Shown: positions 1 to 12,875 of the stretch, piece after piece
How the letters are laid out: the number at the start of each line of letters is the position of its first letter
Position numbering within the stretch: the stretch's first letter is position 1
Assembly (NCBI GenBank): GCA_026686845.1
Contig: JAIVEN010000006.1
Location: 34,642,501 to 34,706,500, forward strand
Direction of reading: 5' to 3'
Length of the DNA stretch: 64,000 nucleotides
From: Adenanthera pavonina
Taxonomy: Eukaryota; Streptophyta; Magnoliopsida; Fabales; Fabaceae
Translations under genes and position numbers: made by a program
Notes under the pieces: model-generated
The model's input: only the letters and a program-made list of their open reading frames with translations
The model's database searches: none
Told to the model about the DNA's origin: nothing

Positions 1-368
1 TAAAGCCTCTGTTGTCACGGTGTGTTATGCTTTACTGTACCAGACTCAGAGTTTTTGTACTTAACTATTATTTTTATCGTTAATTAACTCAATTTTTTTT
101 CTATAATCTTTAAACTTTTCATCTAATTTTAATTGAATCTTTCAATTAATATTACATTGGTCGCTTAATTTTTATTTAAAAAGAATAAATAAATCAAATC
201 TTAAAATTTAAAAATTAAATTAAAATTAATTAATTCCACTCTAATCAATCACTAGTAATTAATTAAAATTACTTAATCTGATATACTTAATTGCATGCGA
301 TGTCCCAATATCCTTTTCACTTGCCTCTATTCTCCAGGGACAGTTCTGTAATTTGATATCTGTCCTCA
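1..368. other. AT-rich upstream region of the AP2/ERF gene
   Basis: Very AT-rich flank with no coding potential that I can see. It ends in somewhat more mixed sequence at 290-368, including TGCATGC (RY-like) near 292. It probably holds the distal promoter of the gene that starts at 438, but no element is certain. Confidence 0.4.
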
Positions 369-382
369 ATGCATCGTCACAT

Positions 383-390
383 TATAAAAG
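383..390 (+). promoter_or_regulatory. TATA box of the AP2/ERF gene
   Basis: TATAAAAG lies 48-55 bases before the ATG at 438, so transcription would start near 415 and give a short leader. This placement argues against the in-frame ATG at 369, which lies upstream of the TATA box. Confidence 0.6.
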
Positions 391-437
391 TTGTAGATGC
401 TCGCACAGCAAGATTGGTTGACACTGTAAATTCGAGA

Positions 438-1034
438 ATGAAGCCCCCACCTCCCTACGCTCACGACGATGACCTAACAACCGCCGTCTCCTCCGCCACC
501 GTTGAGACAGCCGAGAAAAGCGATAACTCAAGAGTCGGAGGCACGCGCCATCCAATCTACCGGGGTGTCAGGAAACGGCGGTGGGGCAAATGGGTGTCAG
601 AAATCCGGGAGCCGCGCAAGAAATCGCGGATATGGCTGGGTTCATTCCCGGTGCCGGAGATGGCGGCGAAGGCATATGACGTTGCGGCGTACTGCCTGAA
701 AGGCCGGAAGGCGCAGCTCAATTTTCCCGACGAGGTCGAGCACCTGCCGCGGCCGTCCACATGTGCCGCCAGAGATATCCAGGAGGCCGCAGCGAAGGCG
801 GCTCATGCAATGAAAGCCTCGGCGAAGAAGAGCAGCATTGTATCTGATGGAGACGGCGACGGCGACAACAGGGGTGATGATTTTTGGGGCGAGATTGAAT
901 TGCCGGAGCTGATGAACAGTGGGTATTTCTGGAGTTCTCCCAGTGGGTCATCGTGGGCTCCCTCCGGCGACATGATGGCGTGGCCGGAGATGGAGTTTCC
1001 GTCGCAGCTGCAACCATTCATGGCGTGCCTATAA
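438..1034 (+). CDS. AP2/ERF transcription factor, DREB-like
   Basis: Single-exon gene for a DNA-binding transcription factor of about 198 residues. One AP2/ERF domain occupies roughly residues 36-95. It begins with YRGVRKRRWGKWVSEIREP and contains the RIWLGSF core, the AYDVAA helix and the LNFP end. Valine and glutamate at the DREB-diagnostic positions 14 and 19 suggest binding to DRE/CRT-type (GCCGAC) sites. The pattern resembles DREB group A-4 (ERF group III), though the subgroup is my inference. After the domain come an alanine-rich helix (RDIQEAAAKAAHAM), an acidic stretch and a tryptophan- and acid-rich C-terminus that could activate transcription. I chose the ATG at 438. The in-frame ATG at 369 would add 23 unlikely residues and would sit upstream of the TATA box. 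The GC-rich CDS stands out from AT-rich flanks. AP2 genes of this class are usually intronless, as here. Confidence 0.93.
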   Translation: MKPPPPYAHDDDLTTAVSSATVETAEKSDNSRVGGTRHPIYRGVRKRRWGKWVSEIREPRKKSRIWLGSFPVPEMAAKAYDVAAYCLKGRKAQLNFPDEVEHLPRPSTCAARDIQEAAAKAAHAMKASAKKSSIVSDGDGDGDNRGDDFWGEIELPELMNSGYFWSSPSGSSWAPSGDMMAWPEMEFPSQLQPFMACL

Positions 1035-1110
1035 TGTGTATTATTAATGGTGTCCAGTGGTTGGTAAGCCCTGTATATACTTGCCAACTGTTAGCGTTCT
1101 CATCATCAAT

Positions 1111-1116
1111 AATAAA
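1111..1116 (+). terminator. Putative polyadenylation signal of the AP2/ERF gene
   Basis: AATAAA lies 77 bases after the stop codon, inside an AT-rich 3' region. The position and motif fit a plant near-upstream element. The local AT richness makes chance occurrence possible. Confidence 0.4.
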
Positions 1117-3450
1117 CAATAATTGTTATTATATTATATTTATAATTTATAATTATAATTATTATAGTGTGTTTTGCTACACAACATGAATGATTAAATA
1201 TTCAGTAGCTCAGCCACCAGCTAATTTGTGTGAATCAGTGATACAGGCATGTGTTTGCTTCGGTGTTCAGTATCATAAATATATTAATTAATAATAAGTT
1301 AAGTTTACAACAATTTTCGAGAAGGGCTTCAATTTTTACAGAATTTGCTTGAGCCCCAGGTAATTAGTGTAAATTCAAGTCAAACTGGATTTATTATTCT
1401 TGTGTTCAAAACTCAGCACCAGTTCTTTGTAAGTAGTAATCCATATTGATGTTAATTAAAGTTAATTTGCGCGTGTGTATATATATAATGTAATACTATA
1501 ATTCTTCTTTCTTCTTTCATCGATGTGTTCTCTTAATTTGCTTCAGAATGCTCCAGTCTGAGTTCTATCTTGAAGTATTTATTATTTTTTCTGGGTTGAA
1601 ATATCTTGAAAGTATTTATTTATGAAGTTTGAAAACTTTCTATCTTCCTTTCCTTCCATGCTTTTCTGGAAAAAGTACCTTTATTTGAAGACTCTTCCCC
1701 TTTATTTGAATTATGCATGTAAAGAGTAATTTATTCTCCATTAACTAACGCCAGCTTTTATTTTATTTTAAATTGCAACATATCATTTTCTTATTAAATT
1801 TAGACCAAAAAGTAAAAAAGAGAGATGAAAGTAACATGGATATCACTCACTCTTTCTCTTTTTTTTTTTTTTAAATTTTTTTTCACTTAATAAATAAGAA
1901 AATAGAGAAATTGGTGTATTGGTGCAGTGTATACCTAATTTTACCAAAACCATTTATGTGAAAAGCTACCCTTTGGTGGCTTCAAACATAATCTAATGAG
2001 CAAAATAATATTATACTTGACTCTATCATTGAAGGCTATGGCAGGTCAAAACTCTGGCGGTCTCTAACATATTATTATTGTTTAAAAAAAAAAAAAAGAG
2101 GAAGAGGAACCTAAAATCCTAGGTATATTTTGGGCATGAAATAGCTAATCCAAGGAAGAGATGAAATAAAGTCAAATTGGGTACGACATGAACTGAAAAT
2201 AGGGATTTTCGTGCGGCAATGTGTTGATGTTACGTTTGAACTATTGAGGAATCTTTAATTACATCCAAAACACAACATAGCCACAGCAAATTTTAATTAA
2301 TAATAATGATAATAATAATAATATAATAATTATCAAGCTAATCAAATCAAATTCTACTTAAAAAGGGAAATATCTTATTCTACTTCGTCGACATGACGTT
2401 GTCGCCATTAGGGCTAACTTCCTTTCGTATCAGGCCCGTAACATTCTCGCGTAAACAACATGGGACAAAAATACAAAGCTTCAATTCATTTTTTTGGACG
2501 AATATAAAAAGTCTGTTGGCCAGCGTTCTGTGATTAGTTGTTTAATTTTTATTTTCCATGGGTTATTTTTTTATTAGAGAATTAGGTATTAAACATTTAA
2601 AAACTTAGTCTCTTAATTTTGTTTTCTCTCGTCTATTGGCATTTTAGTGATCAAAAGATATTTATTCATGGAAATCGGAGTTTTTCATTTAATTTTTAAA
2701 AGTCTTACTTTCTATATAACTCACAAAGGTATGGCTAGGATTGTTGGGTTACATCGCCAAAAGTCATAACAAAGGATCAAAATTAAATATAGGGTTGTGG
2801 CTATATTCTAATAATAATAATTAAGCCTTTAACTCACATCTTACCAGTTATTTTAATTAATTGACTTATAGCATGTTCACATTAAAAATAGAATACTTTT
2901 TGTGAGTACTAAGGTACCTTCCAACTGATAACCGAAGACTAATAGATATCAATGAAATAAGTTTTGATTCAATTAAAATAGAATACTATTTTTAATAACT
3001 AATATAAGAAATTCAATTTGGAGAGACTGAATTGAAAAGTAATGAATCTTTTGAGAATTAAAACATCTATTAATTCACTAAGAGTTAGAAAAACAAGAAA
3101 TACAATTCCAACAAGCTAAAATGCCCGTCAAGACAAAAAATGGCTGGTACACCTACATGAAGTAAAGCTAGACAAAATATGGCAGAAGGAGGATTTCATG
3201 GAAAATCCAGAATGAAAGGGTGTTGGTCATTTTTGTTTTGGATCATTCAGGATCAGGTGGCAATAAATTGACCCTCCACTCACTGTTTCTTCAGTTTTTA
3301 TTTGCCATTTCATTCAATATGGGTGGGTCATGGATCAATGCAGCACATTGTGGTGAAGGTGGGTAAAGTTTGAACCACTAAAGTGAATTTAATTTGTAAG
3401 GTTTTACTATCATCTAGAGAGAAGATGAACTCAGTGAAATTAATTAGGGA
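1117..3450. other. AT-rich intergenic DNA, no gene seen
   Basis: Several poly(T) and poly(A) runs (for example near 1858 and 2080) and short AT microsatellites (near 2300). No convincing exon, RNA gene or bounded transposon was found. Confidence 0.5.
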
Positions 3451-3570
3451 GATTAAGAGCGTGTTTGGGCATCGTGTTGGGTCACCCCAAAATTGATTTT
3501 TGGACGCCGTCCAAAACACAGAAGCCGTTCTAGCTTTTGCGTTAGACCCAAAACTAACACGCAATTAATC
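3451..3570. repeat. Possible small fold-back MITE
   Basis: The left side GATTAAGAGCGTGTTTGGG and the right side, read in reverse (GATTAATTGCGTGTTAG), are imperfect inverted repeats about 120 bases apart. GTGTTTGG-type ends and flanking TTA/TAA triplets recall Tourist-like MITEs. The match is short, so this is tentative. Confidence 0.35.
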
Positions 3571-5028
3571 AAGTTATGGAGGGAGTGAAAAGGTCAGAGT
3601 GAAGGTCCTTTTGGCCCCATCCTAGTTAATGTCAAAAACAATCATGGAGACACAATGTCAGGTGTCACTGGAAAAAAGAGAAAGTCATCCACTTTTTTCT
3701 TTTGGGGTGGAAAAGTTAGGAGGGTGAGGGTCAAACTTTTTTGTCAGCAAAAGTTATAGCCAAAATTTAATTAAAAGTGCCCCTGCCTCTCATGCAGGAA
3801 CTCTCTTGATAAAGAGGGATAGCAGGATGCATTGTCTTGATGTGAATTATTTTAAATAAGTTATAGTTGTTTAAATCATTTAATAAATAAGTAAATAACA
3901 TTTAAATATTAATAAACTTTCTCGAATGATCTAACCCATCAAAATTTGTTAAAAATGGCTCATTATTTAAGACAATCATAAGAGGGATTGTGGCAAATGT
4001 GAAATGCCCATATGAGCTTATCTCTGGTTCAGGGTGGGACTTATTGCCGTTCCACCCAATAAGGACCCTACAAGATAGATAGAAAAGGGAAAGACTCAAA
4101 AACAAAAGTTTATTGTTCAGACTCTGAGCAATTAAAACGTGGCAACCAAAAAGGAAAAATCCAATGCACAGTGAAAACTAAATTTAGAAGCAATACCATT
4201 TTATAGTAAGGTTTAATTATAATTTTAATGTAACAATTAAGGGTATTCTCAAGCAAAGCTCGAAATTAAATATATAAATGGAGTGTATCCAGAAAAAGAA
4301 TCAAATCCTAGTTGGTAAGAACATGTGGAACTAACACCCTTTAGTAGACAAAAGTTCTAATTTAATGACCTAATATACAAGAAGAGTTAATGAGTTGCGG
4401 AAAATCAGCAAAGCTGGTTTTTCATAGATCAGAATCAACAGAGACCTCTATCATAATTCTTACCCTATTTGGAAAATCAGTTTTGCTTAGTTCTGATATT
4501 CTAAACGGGGTTTCTTAGCTACTGTATTATTTGAAGTAACAGCTGTTTTATCTGTGTACTTGGAAAGCCAGAAAAGAGACAAGTTTTAACATCGAGGTGC
4601 CCTGAGATTCCCTGAAGAATAGCACATGTGCCCGAGAAAAAACTGCAATTTTAGATATGCAGAGACATAACAAGAGGTTGGAAGGACCCAATCCATCAAC
4701 ATCTAAGAGGGGAAAACCAACAAATTACCCGGCAGGACCACGGTGTATCTTGTCCCTTACGTTCGTGGGGGCATCAGAAAATACACAAGGTTTTGATTTG
4801 TGAAGGTTCTAAAATGTTTCTGTCAATCTTTATGTTCTGTGACCTCATTCGAAACCCTTCATTCTCATGTAGCTTTCAATGTCAAGAGAGGGTATAACGG
4901 GAATCTGCAGGAATATACAGAGAACAAGATTTTCAATTCAGGTTTTGGGCATTTGTTAATGGGTTCTTCAATAAAAATATAACTGTTTGATCAAAATGAG
5001 ACATTAAGTTTTCTATAACAAATATTTA
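3571..5028. other. Intergenic DNA, no gene seen
   Basis: Less AT-rich in parts (4000-4800). I found no exon with convincing coding character. The open stretches at 3902-4105 and 4800-4982 have no recognisable domain. Confidence 0.45.
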
Positions 5029-5886
5029 TGCTATGTATGAGAGTTTTTTTTTTTTGGGAGTGGAATGGAATGGAATATGTGAGTTAGACCATTGTTTGAA
5101 AGATTTTTTTTAGGAGCAAATGGAATGGTAATGGATGGTCTCATAAGCTATTATTGGCTATCCTAAATTTAATTTTTCTTGTCCCCCAAATTGGAGGTCA
5201 AGGATGAAATGACCAAAAGTAATTATTTTAATTACAAAAATACTCATTAACCCTAACAAAAAAATATTTATTTTCATAATTTGTTTACTCTTTCCATACC
5301 GCAAAATCTATCCCATCATATTATACATTTCTTGGTGTTTCGTCATCGCATCAATTAGATAACTCCAATCACATCATACCTCACACTACAATTGAATCAC
5401 TCACTACTTTGAGATATGTTTTCTTCCACAAGTCTTGTGATTTATCATAACTTTCTTTCTTTTTGTACCTTATCATAATTGATTTAGTTATTTTATTTTT
5501 TGATAAAATTTTTACTTCCTTCTCAATATTATTATTAGAAAAACCAAGTTATTTTACAACATATTATTATTATTATTGGAAAATATTTTTATTAAAAAGT
5601 AAAAGCAATATGAAATTTTTTATATGAACAAGAAGAACTTGTTTTTTACTTAAATTTATTTAAATTTACTTATAAGGGTAATATTGAGCAAAAAAGTTAT
5701 AATTCATTTCATTCCATCCATTTTATAATATCTTTCAAACAATAGTAAAATGAAATCGTTTCTTCCCCTCATAAAACTCTCAAACAATAGAATATTTCAT
5801 TCCATTTCACTCCATTTTGTTCCATTCTATTATATTACATTAATGACCATGTAATTTTATTTCGTTATAAACTCCCAAACATATCC
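5029..5886. mobile_element. PIF/Harbinger (Tourist-like) MITE
   Basis: 858-bp element with imperfect terminal inverted repeats: left TGCTATGTATGAGAG, right read inward GGATATGTTTGGGAG. It is flanked by TTA on both sides (5026-5028 and 5887-5889), the TSD size and type of PIF/Harbinger elements. Longer inverted repetition continues inside, including a perfect 14-base arm at 5092-5105 and 5729-5742 (ATTGTTTGAAAGAT), and GGAATGGAATGG-like repeats on both arms. No transposase is encoded. Confidence 0.7.
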
Positions 5887-5889
5887 TTA

Positions 5890-8800
5890 GACCTAAAGCC
5901 AAATCATACTTAAAAAAAAAATCTACTTTTTCTGCTCCTGTAAAAAGAAACAAGGGGTTACTACTTTCAATATTTAACCGTTGGATTAATTTGATGTCTA
6001 ATATATTGCCACATCATTTAAATAATTTTTTTTTTCGAATTTAAAGAGCTGAAAATATCAAATTACACTCTCATCTTAAGAAAGAGGAATCCTATCCCTC
6101 TCTTCATGGTTTGCCGTACCCCTACCCAGATTCATCATCCATGATTGCATTCCCCATATTTCCTGCATACTCGGTTAGCTCTCACATATTTTTAACCAAA
6201 TCCTTAAACAAAAGAAAAAAAAGTAACCACACAGTCTATTTCATTCTTGCGAGTGTATAGCTAGGGAAGAACAAAGATCGGAAATCTTCTAACCCCGGTT
6301 TCTGATTTCGAAAAGTAGAGCATGTGCAGGAGACTAATTTTGGTTGACATTACATATTGAAAGTGGGTGATACAAGAAAGTGAGGCTGTGAAGCCAACTT
6401 TAAAGAATTATGATCCTTCAACTACCACCCAAATAGTCCGTTTCAAATTTCACATACCTAAAATGGTCTTTTCACCTGCTCATAATATATCTTCAATCAC
6501 AAATTCCCAACTGTGTATTTGACAGATACGGAGAGGGCAGTTTCTTCAATTATAAGCTTGTTCATGTCAATACCAATTCATCACAATGGAGTGTCCCCCA
6601 CTGAAAGTGGTATATTGTATTTTAGTGGTTTATTTTACAGAGAGGCTGAATTCTGTAAAGAAAAGTTTTCTCGCTGTTAAATGCGCATGGAGATTGATGT
6701 AGATTAAAACGATATAAGTGAGAATTCCAATGCAACATGCCTCTAATAGTGAAAAAAATAAAAATTAAGACAGGAAGCTGGAATCATTGAATCTATCTAT
6801 TATTTATATATATAGAGAACTAAAAGCTGGAACCTCGATCCGCTACGTTGAACTAAAAACTAAAGTATAAGAGTATTTCCTAATTCAAATTTGTCGTTAC
6901 TTTTTGGTTTTTTTTGAATTTGTATAAAACAATATATTAAAATTCTATTAATTAATAATATTAATGATTCAATTAATCATTTTTGCTTGATGAAATAATT
7001 TTGATTTCTATATTAGATTTTTTTGCTACTGATTTCTAAATTAGATGAAAAATCCATTTTTCCATTCTTCGAAAGGATTTTTTTCATTTGTTATTCATCA
7101 ATTAATTGCTTAACTAAAAAAACATTTTTGTAGATAAATTTTAAATTGCATTCAATTCAATAAATAGGTTTTGATAAAAAAAATTGACATTTAATTGAAA
7201 TAAGTAATAAATAAATTTTGAATTAAGATTTGAATATTTATTCAAATCTAAATAAATTAACGTTGAATTATGTATTGATTCCAAAACAAATTGCCAAAAC
7301 TAAATGATTCACTTAAGATTTGGGTCAAATTAATCTAATTATTATATAAAATTCAATGTAATATAATTGATAAGATTACTAATAAAATTTAAACTCATTT
7401 CAAAATTTAAATGTATCTTATCTATATCCATTAGTTGAAATTATTTCAAAATTTCAAGTATAAAAAATATGATTCCAGAAATGAGATACTTTAAGCAACC
7501 AAAATAATATTGGGCCGAGTGTAATATATGTTTTTATTTCAAATCAAATATTAAATGTGAATTTTAAAACTATGTTTTAAATGCATAACAAATTACTTAA
7601 TTTATTCTAATATTTAGTTTGAAAATTTGACTTAAACTTCAATATAAATTTAATATGAATATTTTATAATTATTTTTGCAATTAATTCAATTAAAAAATT
7701 GAAATTCAACTTTTTTTCCTGATAGAGATCTAAAACCTATTTTATTTGTTAAAGTTTGACCTGAATTCAACTTTTTCAGTAAAATAGGAATTTTTTTGAA
7801 AGAAAATTAATTAGACAATTTATTATGTAGTAAAATTTAATTTTTAATGAAAAATTATGTTACATTCATCTAAAGAATTTTCCTTTAATTCATGATTAAT
7901 CAATTAATTGCTTATAATGTGGCGAGAAACAATCCAAATTGTGCTCTGATAATTGTGATAATATATGGATTTAGGTTATAATATATGAGATGATCAAGAT
8001 ATACAAACTAAGATATATGAATTATTATTTGTAACTTGTCAAATAAATCTAAAATTAAATAATGTGGATTATAACCTAAATTTATTACATTGAATGTTTT
8101 TGAAAAATCATTTAGTTGATATTATATTATCATTTCTAAGCAATAATAAACATTTAATTACAAATTACAAATTTAAGAATATGTTGAAATTTAAATTCCA
8201 TATAATATTGATTATTTTAATTTGAAAAATTTCAACTATATTTTTTAGGCCAAAAAAGTTTTCAACTAGACTGCTTAGCTTTGCCTATAATGTTTTAGAT
8301 TGTAGATGTATAGGGAGGGTCAAATTTAAAATAATGATGAGATTGCAGATGTATAGGTAGTGTCAAATTAAAGCACTCCAATTCATCTATTATCAAAACA
8401 AGATCTTGACTTGAAAAAAATTATTAATTTCATTAATTCTTAAATTACATTGTAGGAATATTCTTTTTTTTTAATATTCTTAAATTACATATCTGCATAA
8501 TTAATTCGAACAACGGGATTTAGGTTAAGTTTTAATTTGTAATTTTCTATTTCTAATTACTTTGTTAGTATATAAGAAAATTTGCTGCTGTTACTCGGTA
8601 GGGGAGTACTTCTTAATCTTGTTTTGAGTTTTGTTATTTTTTTCCGTTTTTATCAAAAAAGAAAATATATAAGAAAATTTGGATATGAAAATTTAATGAA
8701 AACAGAAATTAATATTAATAATACTAATAATAGAAAATATATTGTTTCTAAAAGAATAAAAAAGAATCACAGTAGTGTTTAGTTGCTTGATGAAAAAAAT

Positions 8801-8928
8801 AAAAAAACGCTAATCCTAATTTTATTTGAAAGCACAATGGGAATTCAGTCAACTATATTTATAACTTATAATTATATTGTGTTTAAGAATTTCCAAAACT
8901 TGAGAATACTACTTATCTTCTATATAGC
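5890..8928. other. Very AT-rich intergenic DNA
   Basis: Extremely AT-rich from about 6840 to 8930, with scattered ATTAATT and AAATTTAAA words. The 8582-9040 open stretches are lysine-, asparagine- and isoleucine-rich, as expected of chance frames in AT-rich DNA. I see no gene. Confidence 0.5.
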
Positions 8929-9333
8929 AAGAAGTGCCTGTTTGGTTCCATGTTTTGCAAACGTAACCATAATTTTTAACCATGGTTTTCTAAAAGATGT
9001 GTCTGGCCAAACACAGATGAAATGCAAACTGACTTTTTGAAAAATAAAAAGTGGGTTAAACTGTGGTTTTAGAAAAGGAGAGAAAAAGTTACTTTTCCTT
9101 TAACAAAACGTGGGTTTTGAAAAAGGAGAAACAAATTTACTCTATATTATACATTTAAAAGTACTTTTAACCCCTATCATCCAAACAGATTTTTTGTCAA
9201 ACTTACTTTTACAAAAAGAATATCCAAACATAACAACTTCCAACAAACTTACTTTATCTAAATTTCATTTTTACAAACTTCATTTATCTTAACTTAATTT
9301 TACAAAATGGAAAACCAAACGGAAGGTCTCTTG
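8929..9333. mobile_element. Probable MITE with GTTTGGTT-type termini
   Basis: The left end reads GTGCCTGTTTGGTTCCATG. The right end read inward is CCTTCCGTTTGGTTTTCC, so the outer part forms an imperfect inverted repeat. Subterminal arms also pair (AAACTTACTTTTAC-type words against GTAAAAGTAAGTTT-type words). This layout fits a Tourist-like MITE. I could not find a clean TSD, so ends are accurate to a few bases at best. Confidence 0.5.
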
Positions 9334-10017
9334 CTTTAGGATGAAAATGCAGGCTTTTTTGTCCCTACACATACATATAATGTGAACATGATCAAATTGT
9401 CAATAAGAACACTCATTTTTATTTAAAAAAGCACATTTTAAAGTTAAAATTAGTGTATAATGTATTCAATAAGATTTTTTATTAAACTATATCAATTATT
9501 TAAAAGCTGAAACTCCATTTTATGTTGGCAATTTTAATTACAATTTGAAGAATTTGTGACACTTTTTTAATTAAATTATCTTTTGAAATTCAACTTTCAA
9601 TAACTTTTTTTTTCCAACAGCTTGTAATGACGTTAGTTGTTTGGATTTAAAATTTACAGGAATTTCTTACAAAATTAAAATTAATAATTTTATTATTTTC
9701 GTTAAAATTAAATTAATATTATATAATGACTAATTAATTTTTTTAGGATTCAAAAAATTTCAAATATCAAATTATTAATTAAAATTGATATGATGACTAC
9801 TTTGATTGATGAGAAAAATATTTGGGACAGCCAAGAGTGTGTCCTCTTACATGCAAAAATTACAAACATCATGATTATGTTTGAAGACTCACTCTTTTAA
9901 ATCAATATTCATTAAATTATGTTGAATCAAGAAGAAGTTCTGAAAAATGGGGACTTCTTTATTTCTTATTGATGACTGCTAGTCTATTGATATTAGTCAA
10001 ATTTGGGTTGTGGTCAA
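9334..10017. other. AT-rich intergenic DNA
   Basis: No gene or bounded element seen. The 22-bp tandem array begins immediately downstream. Confidence 0.45.
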
Positions 10018-10302
10018 GCAAGTCCTACTCTCTGCATTAGCAAATCTAGGGTTGCACATAAGCAAGTTTAAGGCTACTTACGAGCAAGTTTGAGGACGCT
10101 CATAAACAATTCCAAGGCCACACACAAGTAATTTTGAGAATACTCTTGAGCAAGTCTAGGGTTACACTTAGGTAAGTTTGGGGATGATCATGGATAAGTT
10201 TGTGGCTACTTACAAGCAAGTTTGTGATTACACCAAAGCAAGTATGTGATGTTCACAAACAACTTTAAGACGACACATAGGCAAGTCCAGGAATGCTCTC
10301 GG
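10018..10302. repeat. 22-bp tandem repeat array, about 13 units
   Basis: Thirteen consecutive imperfect units of 22 bases (one of 21) with approximate consensus GCAAGTTTGAGGNTACNCAN. Most units begin GCAAGT or a one- or two-base variant. The period is not a multiple of three and units contain stops, so it is not a coding repeat. The array is more GC-rich than its flanks, and divergence between units suggests it is old. Confidence 0.8.
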
Positions 10303-12078
10303 GCAAATACGATTTACTAAAATGCATATATGAGACTCATCCCCTTTATTTACCATTGCAATATCCTTTATTGTATCTATATGGGAAACATGGTTATTGT
10401 AAAGATATTCTCTATATATTTAAAATGAGGGGAGTTCTAATTTTGTTTACAAGATCCCAAATCGAGACAATGATTATTCCATAATTAATAACTAGGGTAA
10501 GTTATTTGAACAATTTCCCGTGAGGGGCTATGTCACCAATACAGGCAATTAGTACTTTTGACGGTTGAATTTTCCAAATAGATTGGATTATTAATTAATT
10601 TAATAAAAAAAATTAAAAATTCAACTTTCCTAGTATTTTACATTGAAATTGATATGACTGATACCATTTAAAATTAAATATATTAAAAATGTAGCAACTT
10701 TTTAAAAATAAAAAATATTCTTTAGAATTGGTCAACTTTTAATTTTTAAAATTAAATTATAATTTTGATTTAAAATTATTATATAATTCAAATTTTATTA
10801 AATTTATAAATTATAATGTATTAATGGGAAAATTTTTAAATTGAAATAGTAAAACAGTAAGTTTATGAATTATTAAACAACTTAATATACGTTAAAATTA
10901 TACTATTTTCGTTTTACCTATAATTTTTCAATTTATTTATATATTATTGTGTTTTTTTACCCATATATTTAGTTAATGTATGTGTATATAGTCTACAAAT
11001 AATATTCTTTCCTAAATCACAAACTAAAAGGTGAAGTAATTATTAATATTTGAAAAATAAGTTGGGTGAGTTATATTAATTTTATTTACATAAATTGTTC
11101 AATTAATAATGCAGGATAGACACAAACTTGAATATTTTTAATTGGTTTCAGTTAAAGCAAAGGAGGGAGTTAAAGCATAATCCCTCAATTAGTGCTAATT
11201 AGCATATTCTTTTATATGATTCTGTTTTTTTAATTATTTCTTGTGATAATATTGTAATTGTGTATTAAATATAAAGTTGACTTGGATTAATATAAATAGA
11301 AGTACTCTACACCCATTGTAGAGAATTGGGAGTTTCATTAATCTCATATTCCTCTGTTTCTCTATTTATTCTATTTAGTTTAACTGTTTCAAACCCTTTA
11401 TTTGGTTGTCTATAATTCGTTGTTGTTTATCATTAAATATAATATTGTTCACAGCATCAACTTCTTACTTTTTAAGGAAGCATTCTGGAAATTGATAAAT
11501 TTATCACGGGTTAAACAAATTAATCCATCATGGGTTATTGATTAAATAAGTCATCTTATTGTGAGAAAATTTACAATGAGTGATTGGTTAAATGAGTCAA
11601 TATAATATGAAATAATGATTTAGTAAAATTTATTATTTGATATTTAAAAATAAATAAATATTTTTAAAGTATTTTTATTATCTTTTAATTAGTCTATATT
11701 GTTGTATACCACTTGCCAAAAAAAAATTATTGTAAACATTATGTTTAATGTTATAACTTCATTCTTCTTTTTTTGAAGGGAGAGCAGTACGTTTTCAATT
11801 ATGCATAATGATGGCAATAAAAGAAAATTACAAATATTATATAAAATGTCACATTCATTAAGCTGGGTTGTTGGTTCGTACACTATTTTTTATATGGGAT
11901 GAGATGTTATTAAAAAGAAATTTTGCTTTAAGCCTCTTAATTAAAGCTAAATGGATGTTCTGGAGTTACAAAAGTCACTTTTTGTATATTGTAAATGAGT
12001 AAATATATAATAAAGGGTTTTTTTAGCATCACATATATTTCATAAGGTTGAATTATCATAACAACCTATACATTGTTA
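10303..12078. other. AT-rich intergenic DNA
   Basis: No gene seen. Around 11500-11610 there are GGGTTA/TGGGTTATTGATTAAAT words like those in the array at 12876-13440, so this may be a divergent outlier of that repeat. Confidence 0.45.
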
Positions 12079-12470
12079 GAAGAGGAGGAGGAGGAGGAGG
12101 AGGATGAAGAAGAAGAATAGGAATAGGAAGATGAGGAGGAGGAGGAGAATAGAAGGAAAAAGAATAATAGGAAAGAGGAAGAGGAGGAGGAGGATCTAGA
12201 AGAAATTAAGGAAGAACAAGAAGAAAAGGAAAAGGAATAAGCAGAGGCCGAAGAAGGGGAAGGGGAAGAAGAAAAGGAAGAAAAAGAGTAAAAAGGTGAC
12301 TAAGAAGAGGAGGAGTAAGAAGAAAATAAGGATGATGGAGAAGAAGAAGGGAAAGGGGAAGGGGAAGAAAAAGAGAAGGAATTAGAGGAGGATGAGGATG
12401 AAGAAGTGGAGAAAGAAAAGGAAGATGAGCTGGTAGAATACGAGAAAGCAAAAGAAAAAGGAATGACTTC
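12079..12470 (+). repeat. Long polypurine (GAA/GGA) low-complexity tract
   Basis: About 390 bases are almost entirely A and G on the + strand, built from GAG, GAA and GGA triplets with a few TAG/TAA interruptions. It is an expanded and decayed microsatellite. A leucine/proline-rich frame on the minus strand is an artefact of this composition. Confidence 0.85.
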
Positions 12471-12875
12471 AACAATTTACTTGAAATATTACGAGAATCA
12501 ATATATTAAGAGAGGAATGTAGTGTATATTATATTGTTAATATAATTTTTTTTCTTTTAGTATTTAAAAGTTTAGATGAGTTGGGTCTTGAGAGCTATTA
12601 GAGTTAAAATAGGTCTTAAGGCTTAAAGAGTGTTTATAAGGAAACCTATAAATTATTTATTAATGAGATCCTTACATTAGTAGCTATATTCGAAACGCAC
12701 CGATATAGGGTATGAGTCACACTTTTACTAATTGAACCAATTTTCATTGGCTGTTAGTGCTATTTTTTCACTTATACTCCTATTTGTTATCTATTTGTTG
12801 TCTAAATATGTATAATTTTTTTTCACTCATTTTGTTACATTCTGAACTTTAACATATTAGAAGCTTCTTATAATA
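12471..12875. other. AT-rich intergenic DNA between two repeats
   Basis: No gene or element recognised. Confidence 0.45.

Noticed and set aside
369..437. N-terminal extension of the AP2/ERF protein
   Set aside because: The TATA box lies inside it and the residues are not like the family.
4800..4982. Small + strand frame in a less AT-rich stretch
   Set aside because: It has no ATG at the start, no domain and no supporting splice or regulatory signals.
8582..9040. Open frames rich in Lys, Asn, Ile and Phe
   Set aside because: Expected by chance in AT-rich DNA; no domain, and overlaps a MITE end.
12206..12475. Leucine/proline-rich minus-strand frame
   Set aside because: It is the complement of the polypurine tract; composition alone keeps it open.
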